From contig CBDDIZ010000042.1 in NCBI GenBank assembly GCA_965229305.1, forward strand, positions 682,001-746,000: a stretch of 64,000 nucleotides of DNA, given 5' to 3'. This DNA is from JALHNI01 sp965229305. Its GTDB lineage: Bacteria > Acidobacteriota > Terriglobia > Bryobacterales > Bryobacteraceae. Positions 15,574 to 22,402 of this stretch are shown here, piece by piece. Both the position numbers and the translations under genes were made by a program. Under the pieces are notes generated by a model that saw only the letters and a list, made by a program, of their open reading frames with translations, made no database searches and was not told the DNA's origin. Positions within the stretch are counted from its first letter, which is position 1, and every line of letters begins with the position of its first letter.

Positions 15574-16557
15574 ATGCTCGAACCTCTCGTCCTCGTTCCT
15601 CCCGCCCCTGGCGTCGTCCCTTGGCGCGCCCCTCATCCCGCTGCCCGCCTCCACTCCCTGCAAGGCGAAACCATGGGCACCACCTGGCAAGCCCAATGGT
15701 TCGATACCGCCCCCGCCTCCCGCTTCGCTGACCCGCTCCACCAAGCTCTCGACACCGTCGTCCAGCAAATGAGCCACTGGCTCCCCGACTCAGACCTCGC
15801 CCGTCTTCGCTCCGCCCCTCCCGGCCAACCCACCCCCTTGCCCCCCGAGTTCGCTCATGTCCTCGCCGCCGCTCTTCGCATCGCTCACGAAACCGAAGGT
15901 GCCTACAGTCCCACCGTCGCCCCCCTCGTCGCCGCCTGGGGCTTCGGACCCACGCCCGCCTCCCAACCTCCCCCCGACCTCCACCACCTCCGCGAACGCT
16001 GCGACTTCCGCCGCCTCACCCTTCACGGCTCCACCGCCACCCACTCCGGCGACCTCGCCCTCGACCTCTCCGCCATCGCCAAAGGCTTCGCCGTCGATCA
16101 ACTCGCTCGCGTCTTCGATCGCGCTGGCGTTGCCAACTACCTCGTCGAAGTGGGTGGCGAACTCCGCGCCGGCGGTCTCAAAGCCAACGGCCAACCCTGG
16201 TGGATCGAAGTCGAACCGCCTGGCGACGTCCCCCTGCCTCCCATTCGCCTCGCCCTGTCAGGCTGGGCCGTCGCCACCTCCGGCGACTACCGCCAGCGTC
16301 GCTCCCACGCCGCCGACACCTGGTCCCACACCCTCGACCCCCGCACCGGCCGCCCCGTCACCAACGGCCTCGTCTCGGTCACTGTCGTTCACCGCGAATG
16401 CATGGAGGCCGACGCCTACTCCACCGCCCTCATGGTCCTGGGCCCGCAAGCCGGCCTCGACTTCGCCGACCGCCACCAAATCGCCGCCCTCATGATCGAG
16501 CGTCGCCCTACCGAACTCGTCCTCCACGCCTCCCGAACCCTGCGGGCCATGCTTTAA
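15574..16557 (+). CDS. apbE: FAD:protein FMN transferase (ApbE)
   Basis: A 327-residue Mg-dependent flavin transferase that splits FAD and links FMN to a threonine of a target protein. Family landmarks are GETMGTTWQAQW at about residue 31, MSHWLPDSDLARL, LDLSAIAKGFAVDQLA, NYLVEVGGELRAGG, the SHTLDPRTGRPV block and DAYSTALMVLG, which supplies Mg ligands. The likely target is the DUF2271 protein upstream. No lipobox is visible and the first 30 residues are Pro-rich, so it may be exported differently or start at the ATG of MGTTWQ. The start abuts a terminator-like hairpin and I see no ribosome site. The 3' end overlaps the convergent sulfatase by 4 bases. Confidence 0.93.
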   Translation: MLEPLVLVPPAPGVVPWRAPHPAARLHSLQGETMGTTWQAQWFDTAPASRFADPLHQALDTVVQQMSHWLPDSDLARLRSAPPGQPTPLPPEFAHVLAAALRIAHETEGAYSPTVAPLVAAWGFGPTPASQPPPDLHHLRERCDFRRLTLHGSTATHSGDLALDLSAIAKGFAVDQLARVFDRAGVANYLVEVGGELRAGGLKANGQPWWIEVEPPGDVPLPPIRLALSGWAVATSGDYRQRRSHAADTWSHTLDPRTGRPVTNGLVSVTVVHRECMEADAYSTALMVLGPQAGLDFADRHQIAALMIERRPTELVLHASRTLRAML

Positions 16558-17909
16558 TTCTGCGACGGCCCAAAGAAACTCGCGTCCACCTCCGCCTTCC
16601 CCGGCATCGCCGACTCCAGCGCGATCTTGTCCCCGTACAGCTCCTGCTGCTTCCGCATCAGCCCCTTCAACTCCGCCACCCGCGCCGCCTGCTCCGGCTT
16701 CCCCGACAAATCGGTCACCTCGAACGGATCCGCCTCCAGATCGAACAACTGCACCCGGTTCACCTTCGGATACACGATCAGCTTCCAGCGCCCCTGCCGC
16801 ACCGCCCGCTGCACGTCGCGATACCCCAGAAAAATCGTGTCCCGCTCTTCGTACTTCTTCCCCAGCAACAGCGGCGCCAGGCTCCGCCCTTCGATCCCCG
16901 TTGGCCCCGGCGTCCCCGTCAACTCGCACAACGTCGGATAAATATCGAACAGATACGCAAAATCATTCACCCGCCGATTCTTCGCAATCCCCGGACCCGC
17001 CACAATCAACCCCGCCCGCATGCTGTGCTCATACAGATTCTGCTTGCCCATCAACCCATGGCTCCCCATCGCCAACCCCTGGTCTGACGTAAACACGAAG
17101 TACGTATTGTTGAACTCGCCCGCGTCCTTCACCGCCTGCACAATCCGCCCGATCTGCTCATCCATCTGCGTAATCACCGCATAGTAATCGCGCAACTCCT
17201 GCCGCACGCGCTCCGGCGTCCGCGGCCAGGGCGCCAGCGCCTCATCCCGAATCTTCAGTTCCCCGTTATCGAACGGATGCAGCGGCAGATAATTCTTCGG
17301 CAACGGAATCTTCTCCGCGTCATAACGCGCCAGATACGCCTTCGCCGCCACCCGCGGATCATGCGGCGCCGCGCCCGCCAGATACATCAGAAACGGCCGG
17401 TTCTTCTTCGCTTTCCACGCAGTCAGAAAGCGGATCGCGCAATCGGCCATTTGCTTCCCCGGCTCCCCCGCCATCCGATCCGTCTGATCATCCGGCAACG
17501 GCACATCGCGAAGCTCATAGTACGACTGCGTATCGTTGTCGACGTTCCCCCGCTTCGAGAACGCGTAAGTCGCGTAGCCCCCCAGCTTGAACGTCTCCGC
17601 CAGATTCGGCTGCGCCATCTTCTCGCGCGTCACCCGGAACCACGAGTTCCCCCGCTGAATCATCATCCGGCTCGGCAAACACACCGCCGCCGAATGGCCG
17701 CCCATGCAGTACGCATTCATCAGCGTCGTTCCGGACCTCACCAGCGCATCCAGATTCGGCGTCACAATGTGCGGATTGCCCAGCGCTCGAATCGTATCCT
17801 GCCGCTGATCGTCCGTCAGCAGAAACACCACGTTCGCCTTGCGCGCTTGGGCGTTCGCCGCCCCGGCTCCTAGGAGTGCGGAAAATGTCCGCCGGCTGAG
17901 GGTTCGCAT
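16554..17909 (-). CDS. Secreted sulfatase (arylsulfatase/choline-sulfatase-like)
   Basis: A 451-residue type I sulfatase. A Tat-like signal (SRRTFSALLGAGAANA) precedes the conserved NVVFLLTDDQRQDTIRALGN metal-binding block. Residues 77-81 read CLPSR, a C-x-P-S-R site whose cysteine is converted to formylglycine. Other active-site parts are APHDPR and the TSDQGLAMGSHGLMGKQNLYEHS block. The C-terminus has the usual short substrate-recognition domain (GRWKLIVYPKVNRVQLFDLEADPFEVTDL). The sulfated substrate is unknown. Its start overlaps the 3' end of a hybrid sensor kinase by 40 bases, so both are probably made from one transcript. No separate formylglycine-generating enzyme gene is in the window. 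Confidence 0.93.
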   Translation of the reverse strand: MRTLSRRTFSALLGAGAANAQARKANVVFLLTDDQRQDTIRALGNPHIVTPNLDALVRSGTTLMNAYCMGGHSAAVCLPSRMMIQRGNSWFRVTREKMAQPNLAETFKLGGYATYAFSKRGNVDNDTQSYYELRDVPLPDDQTDRMAGEPGKQMADCAIRFLTAWKAKKNRPFLMYLAGAAPHDPRVAAKAYLARYDAEKIPLPKNYLPLHPFDNGELKIRDEALAPWPRTPERVRQELRDYYAVITQMDEQIGRIVQAVKDAGEFNNTYFVFTSDQGLAMGSHGLMGKQNLYEHSMRAGLIVAGPGIAKNRRVNDFAYLFDIYPTLCELTGTPGPTGIEGRSLAPLLLGKKYEERDTIFLGYRDVQRAVRQGRWKLIVYPKVNRVQLFDLEADPFEVTDLSGKPEQAARVAELKGLMRKQQELYGDKIALESAMPGKAEVDASFFGPSQN

Positions 17910-19987
17910 GCGGTCAGCTTATCGCCAATCAGAGAACCGCACCATCGCACCAACGCCTCGCGAATCTCTTCCGGCTGCCACGGCTTCGCCACAAAGTCGT
18001 CCATCCCGCTCTCCACACACCGCCGCCGCTCTTCATCGAGCACACTGGCGGTCATCGCCACCACCGGTGTCCGCTGCCCACCCCGCTCCCGCTCGCGCAA
18101 CTCCACCGTCGCCGCGTAACCGTCCATCTCCGGCATCAGGCAATCCATAAAGATCAGGTCGAACGTCCCTGTCGCGCACCGCTCCAGCGCCTCGCGGCCA
18201 TTCCCCGCCAACTCCACCGCGCACCCCAGCCGCCTTAGCGCATGCGCCGCCACCTTCCGGTTTACGGCATTGTCTTCCACCACCAGCACCCTCGGCGACC
18301 TCACCCAACTCATCGCCTCCGCACGCCGCTCTTCCCTCTCGCCTCCCGGTAACTGCGGCTCTGCGGCCACCGGTAGCACCAACCGGAACCAGAACGACGA
18401 CCCCCGGCCCGGCTCGCTATGCACCCCGATCTCGCCGCCCATCGCCTCCACCAACACCTTCGAGATCGCCAAACCCAACCCCGTCCCCCCGAATCGCCGC
18501 GTCGTCGACGCATCCGCCTGCCGGAACCGCTCGAACACCACCTGCTGCAGATTCGCCGGAATCCCCACGCCCGTATCGGTCACCGCCGCCATCAACTCCA
18601 CCTGCCCACCCTCTCGCTCTGCGCTCTGCCAGGAGATCATCACCTCGCCGTGCTCGGTGAACTTGATCGCATTCCCCACCAGATTCACCAGCACCTGCCG
18701 CACGCGCCCCGCATCCCCCAACACCCACGGCGGTTCGGACGCCGGATCCAGCCGCACGTCCAACCCCTTCTGCGCCGCTAGCGGCAACAGCCCGTCCAGC
18801 ACGCTCTGCGTCAACGCCAACGGATGAAACGCCACCTGCTCCAGCATCAACGCCCCCGAATGGATCTTCGAGTAATCGAGTACGTCGTTGATAATCGACA
18901 GCAGCGACCCTGCCGACGCCCGGATCGACTCCCCAAATTCCCGCTGATCCCGATCCAGCGATGTCTCCAGCAGCAAATTCGTCATCCCGATCACGCCGTT
19001 CATCGGCGTCCGGATCTCATGGCTCATCGTGGCCAGAAATTCGCTCTTCGCCTGATTCGCCCGCTCGGCCTCGCCCAGCGCCTTCTCCGCCTGCTGCCGC
19101 GCCGCGCGCACCCTTCGCCCCTGCCACGTGATCATCACCACCACCAACGCCGTCAGCCCGATCCCCAACTGCAACGATTGCTGCCGTCGCTCCGCCTCAC
19201 TCAGCTTCAGCATCCAGTCTGTACTGCCCAACCCCACCGCATACGGAGCCGAGATGCGCCCCAGCGTCCCGTCGATCGCCATGCGATCGATCTCCCGCCG
19301 GATCGTCTTCGCATGCGTCTCCATGCCCGGCGCCGCCCCCGTCGCAATTTCCAGCTGCGTGTGCGGCAGAAACGTCACCTCGAACGAAGCTCCTCGGCAC
19401 GCCGGACTCCGCTTCATCGCATTCTGCACCAGCGATCGCTGATCGATCAGAAAATACCCGATCTCCCCCACACACAAAGCATCGAACAGTCGGTCCCGGT
19501 CCTCATACTTCCTGAGCGGCGCCGACGCCTTCACCTGCCCCACCATGTACAACGACACTGGCGAGTTGATCGCCCCCACCACCTCGTTCGGCCTCCGCCC
19601 CTTGCCCGCCAGTGACACCAGCCCGTAGTGATTCTCGCTCCACGCCTGCGTCAAAAAGAGGCGTCGCCGCCGTTCCGGCGTCACCGACATGTTCCCCCAC
19701 AGGTCCAACTGTCCGCTCGGCAGCAACTGCTCCGGGCCTTCCCGTGGGCTCACCCATTGCAAACGAATTCCCAACCGCCGCGCCGCCTCGTTCACCACAT
19801 CCGGACCAAGTCCCCCCACCCGTCCATCCGGATACACAATCTCGAATGGCGGTCCGTGCCACAGCCCGATCCGCAAAGGTCGCTGCGGCGGACGGTACGG
19901 CGCCCAGTCGGCCCACCCCGCCATCGCTGCCAGCCCCGCCATCACGCCGAGGCCGAGCGCGATCCACCGCTTCGCTCGTTTTTGCAT
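17870..19987 (-). CDS. Hybrid sensor histidine kinase with periplasmic SBP-type sensor and receiver domain
   Basis: A membrane kinase of about 705 residues from the ATG at 19987. A TM helix (8-26) is followed by a periplasmic solute-binding domain of the SBP_bac_3 type (37-250: RIGLWHGPPFEIVYPDGRVGGLGPDVV), a second TM helix (272-288), a short coiled coil, HisKA with His323 (SHEIRTPMNGVIGM), HATPase (N439 in NLVGNAIKFTEHG; DTGVGIP; GGTGLGLAIS) and a C-terminal receiver with Asp615 (LIFMDCLMPEMDGY). The frame extends upstream to 20143, but that part is unlike the family. No response regulator with an output domain is adjacent; the receiver may pass phosphate to a distant partner. It overlaps the downstream sulfatase gene by 40 bases, hinting that it senses a small ligand linked to sulfated-glycan use. 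Confidence 0.9.
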   Translation of the reverse strand: MQKRAKRWIALGLGVMAGLAAMAGWADWAPYRPPQRPLRIGLWHGPPFEIVYPDGRVGGLGPDVVNEAARRLGIRLQWVSPREGPEQLLPSGQLDLWGNMSVTPERRRRLFLTQAWSENHYGLVSLAGKGRRPNEVVGAINSPVSLYMVGQVKASAPLRKYEDRDRLFDALCVGEIGYFLIDQRSLVQNAMKRSPACRGASFEVTFLPHTQLEIATGAAPGMETHAKTIRREIDRMAIDGTLGRISAPYAVGLGSTDWMLKLSEAERRQQSLQLGIGLTALVVVMITWQGRRVRAARQQAEKALGEAERANQAKSEFLATMSHEIRTPMNGVIGMTNLLLETSLDRDQREFGESIRASAGSLLSIINDVLDYSKIHSGALMLEQVAFHPLALTQSVLDGLLPLAAQKGLDVRLDPASEPPWVLGDAGRVRQVLVNLVGNAIKFTEHGEVMISWQSAEREGGQVELMAAVTDTGVGIPANLQQVVFERFRQADASTTRRFGGTGLGLAISKVLVEAMGGEIGVHSEPGRGSSFWFRLVLPVAAEPQLPGGEREERRAEAMSWVRSPRVLVVEDNAVNRKVAAHALRRLGCAVELAGNGREALERCATGTFDLIFMDCLMPEMDGYAATVELRERERGGQRTPVVAMTASVLDEERRRCVESGMDDFVAKPWQPEEIREALVRWCGSLIGDKLTACEPSAGGHFPHS

Positions 19988-20111
19988 GCTCGCCAGGGCC
20001 CCAAGCTCTTCCCAATCTGGCCCTATCCTCGTATCGGTCAGTACCGCTGGTTTGTGAGCACCGCAAGAATCGGACGGTTTTTCTTCACCCCTCCCGCTAC
20101 ACTCGGCCTCG

Positions 20112-20801
20112 ATGCCTCCTCTCGACTGGTCCTCCGCCTCCACCGACCTCGACGCCTACGGCTGCGCCCTCCTCCCCCAACTCCTCACCGCCAGCCAATG
20201 CCGCGACCTCGCCGCCCTTTACCCCGACCCCACCCTCTTCCGCTCCCGCGTCATTATGGCCCGCCACGGCTTCGGCCGCGGCGAATACGGCTATTTCTCT
20301 TACCCCTTACCGCCCCTCATCGCCCAATTGCGTCACGACCTCTATCCGCCCCTCGCCGCCCTCGCCAACCGCTGGAACGAACGCCTGGGCCTTGCCACCC
20401 GCTACCCCGTTCACCACGCCGACTTCCTCGCCCGCTGCCACGCCGCCGGACAAACCCGCCCCACCCCGCTTCTGCTCCGCTATGGCCCCGGCGACTACAA
20501 TTGCCTTCATCAGGACCTCTACGGCGAACACGTCTTCCCCCTCCAAATCGCCGTCCTGCTCTCCCAACCCCACCACGACTTCACCGGCGGCGAGTTCGTC
20601 CTCACCGAGCAGCGCCCTCGCCTGCAATCCCGCGCCGAAGTCGTGCCCCTCACCCAAGGCGACGCCGTCGTCTTCGCCGTCCACCACCGTCCGGTCACTG
20701 GCGCCAAAGGCACCTATCGCGTGCAACTGCGCCATGGCGTCAGCCGCCTCCGCTCCGGTTCCCGCTATACCTTAGGTCTGATTTTTCACGACGCGCTGTA
20801 A
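20112..20801 (+). CDS. 2OG-Fe(II) oxygenase family protein
   Basis: A 229-residue non-haem iron dioxygenase. LLLRYGPGDYNCLHQDLYGEHVFPLQIAVLLS holds the HxD iron ligands and leads into the double-stranded beta-helix; TGGEFVLTEQRPR and GDAVVFAVHHRPVTGAKGTYRVQLRHGVS give the distal histidine and the arginine that binds 2-oxoglutarate. The N-terminal YGCALLPQLLTASQCRDLAALY is the usual opening of prolyl-hydroxylase-like members. No signal peptide, so cytosolic. It is divergent from the hybrid kinase with about 120 bases between. The substrate is unknown. It differs clearly from the PiuC-type enzyme at 12.8 kb and is not a duplicate of it. Confidence 0.85.
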   Translation: MPPLDWSSASTDLDAYGCALLPQLLTASQCRDLAALYPDPTLFRSRVIMARHGFGRGEYGYFSYPLPPLIAQLRHDLYPPLAALANRWNERLGLATRYPVHHADFLARCHAAGQTRPTPLLLRYGPGDYNCLHQDLYGEHVFPLQIAVLLSQPHHDFTGGEFVLTEQRPRLQSRAEVVPLTQGDAVVFAVHHRPVTGAKGTYRVQLRHGVSRLRSGSRYTLGLIFHDAL

Positions 20802-21055
20802 AGCGCCAGCAGCAGCAACACGCTGCCTGCGCGCACCCAGGCCCGCGTCGAAGAATTATTGGGAATGGCCGACGCTTCGTCCCATAACTGACCTTCCGCT
20901 TGCGGACGGAAGCCTCGCCGCAGATTGTTCAGTTTCGCGATAAATCCCGCTGCATCGATCAGCATCGCTAAACAAACATAAACCACCGGGCAGTACAGCA
21001 GGAACTTCACAGCAAGGGTGTCGTCCAGCACAATTTCCAGATCATACCACCGCAT
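20786..21055 (-). CDS. Hypothetical small membrane protein
   Basis: An 89-residue predicted protein that I do not recognise. It has a hydrophobic segment at about residues 15-40 (AVKFLLYCPVVYVCLAMLIDAAGFIA), a polar middle and a second short hydrophobic end (AGSVLLLLALYSAS), so it could span the membrane twice. It starts at an ATG at 21055, next to a perfect 16-base palindrome and divergent from the DUF4394-globin gene. Its 3' end overlaps the 2OG oxygenase by 16 bases. It fills a gap that would otherwise be empty and its composition looks protein-like, but I see no ribosome site, so it may not be real. Confidence 0.5.
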   Translation of the reverse strand: MRWYDLEIVLDDTLAVKFLLYCPVVYVCLAMLIDAAGFIAKLNNLRRGFRPQAEGQLWDEASAIPNNSSTRAWVRAGSVLLLLALYSAS

Positions 21056-21057
21056 GA

Positions 21058-21073
21058 AATTCTTTCAAGAATT
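21058..21073. promoter_or_regulatory. Perfect palindrome between divergent genes
   Basis: AATTCTT-TC-AAGAATT is a perfect 7-2-7 inverted repeat two bases upstream of the small membrane protein start and 80 bases before the DUF4394-globin gene. It could be a repressor site for one or both genes. I do not recognise the consensus. Confidence 0.4.
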
Positions 21074-21153
21074 CCAAATCCGGTTCCCCCCTCACTTCGT
21101 AGACCCAGGAGAACGGCGGCCAATTCACCGCCGGCAATCTTAGGAGAGTTCCC

Positions 21154-22341
21154 ATGAAACTACGTAACTGGACGTGTGTCTGCGCGTCCCTGCTCACCCT
21201 GGCGGCTTCCGCTCACGCGGAACGCATCTATGCGATCGACTCTCGCGCCGTCCTCGTCAGCTTTGACTCCGAGAAGCCCGGCGCCGTTCTGTCCATGAAC
21301 ACCGTCAAAGGCCTCCGTCCCGGCGAAAGCATCGTCGGCATCGACTTCCGCCCCGCCAACAAAAAGCTCTACGCCCTCAGTAGCACCCTTCGCCTCTACA
21401 TCCTCGATCCCGGCAGCGGCAACGCCACGCCCGTCGGCGGCGGACCCATCACCTCCAACCTCACCGGCACCCGCTTCGGCTTCAACTTCAACCCCACCGT
21501 TGACCGCATCCGTCTCGTCACCAACACCGGCCAGAACCTCCGCGCCCATCCCGACACCGCCGCTCTCGTCCAGCCCGACGGCCAGTTGAACTATGCCGAT
21601 GGCGCCGCTCCCAACGTCGTCGCCGCCGCTTACACGAACTCTGTCGCCGGCGCCACCACCACCACGCTCTACAACTTCGACCTCGCTCGCCGCGCTCTCG
21701 TCATTCAGTCCCCGCCCAACGACGGCACCCTCAGCCTCTACCAGGTCATCAAAGGCGACTTCTCCGACGTCACCGGCTTCGACATCTCGCCTGCCACCAA
21801 CAAAGGCTTCCTCGCCACCCGCGAAAACGGCGTCGCCCGCGTCCAACTCTACGAAGTCGACTTCACTCGCAACCAGGTCGTCCTCACCGGCACTATCGGC
21901 ACCCTCGACCAGATCACGGCCCTCGCCGTCGAGCCCGCCGGCATCCCCACGCTCTTCACCAATCTCGGTGGCCTGCCCGCCATCACCGCCGTCGTCGACC
22001 AGTTCCTCGCCAACGTCGTCGGCGACAACCGCATCAACAAGTTCTTCACCCAAACCGTCGCCAACCCTGAGCGCGTCGCCGCCCTCCGCCAGAACCTGAT
22101 CGATCAGGTCTGCGCCGGCGCCGGTGGCCCCTGCACCTACAAGGGCAAGGACATGAAGTCCGCTCACCGCAACATGATGATCACCGACGCCGAGTTCGAT
22201 GCCCTCGTCGATGACCTCATCAAAGCCCTCGATAAATTCAGCGTTCCGCTCCCTGAGAAAGCTGCCCTGCTCGGCGTGCTGGCCCCCATGCGGGCCGACA
22301 TCGTCGAGAAAAAACAGATGCAGATTCTCGCCGGCCAGTAA
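21154..22341 (+). CDS. Secreted DUF4394 domain fused to a group 1 truncated haemoglobin
   Basis: A 395-residue exported protein. The signal peptide (residues 1-22, ending SAHA) is followed by a DUF4394 domain (about 24-265: RIYAIDSRAVLVSFDSEKPG, VGIDFRPANKKLYALSS, RFGFNFNPTVDRIRLVT, GFDISPATNKGFLA). Residues 270-388 look like a truncated haemoglobin of group 1: AITAVVDQFLANVVGDNRINKFF with the CD1 phenylalanine at 297/298, a GGPCTYKGKDMKSAH segment with the proximal histidine at 338, then ITDAEFDALVDDLIKALDKFSVPL and LGVLAPMRADIVEK. The usual B10 tyrosine seems to be Leu285. A good ribosome site (AGGAGAG) precedes the ATG and a strong terminator follows. The likely role is binding O2, NO or a redox ligand in the periplasm; this is inference. 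Confidence 0.85.
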   Translation: MKLRNWTCVCASLLTLAASAHAERIYAIDSRAVLVSFDSEKPGAVLSMNTVKGLRPGESIVGIDFRPANKKLYALSSTLRLYILDPGSGNATPVGGGPITSNLTGTRFGFNFNPTVDRIRLVTNTGQNLRAHPDTAALVQPDGQLNYADGAAPNVVAAAYTNSVAGATTTTLYNFDLARRALVIQSPPNDGTLSLYQVIKGDFSDVTGFDISPATNKGFLATRENGVARVQLYEVDFTRNQVVLTGTIGTLDQITALAVEPAGIPTLFTNLGGLPAITAVVDQFLANVVGDNRINKFFTQTVANPERVAALRQNLIDQVCAGAGGPCTYKGKDMKSAHRNMMITDAEFDALVDDLIKALDKFSVPLPEKAALLGVLAPMRADIVEKKQMQILAGQ

Positions 22342-22365
22342 GCTTCATCCTGATTGCGTCCGGCA

Positions 22366-22402
22366 ACCCGCCCGGCTTCCGAACGGCCGGGCGGGTCTTT
22401 TT
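22366..22402 (+). terminator. Strong rho-independent terminator after the DUF4394-globin gene
   Basis: ACCCGCCCGGC (22366-22376) pairs perfectly over 11 bp with 22386-22396, followed by CTTTTT. It ends transcription of the DUF4394-globin gene and meets the convergent CRTAC1-type gene, whose stop codon lies in the T-tract. Confidence 0.85.
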
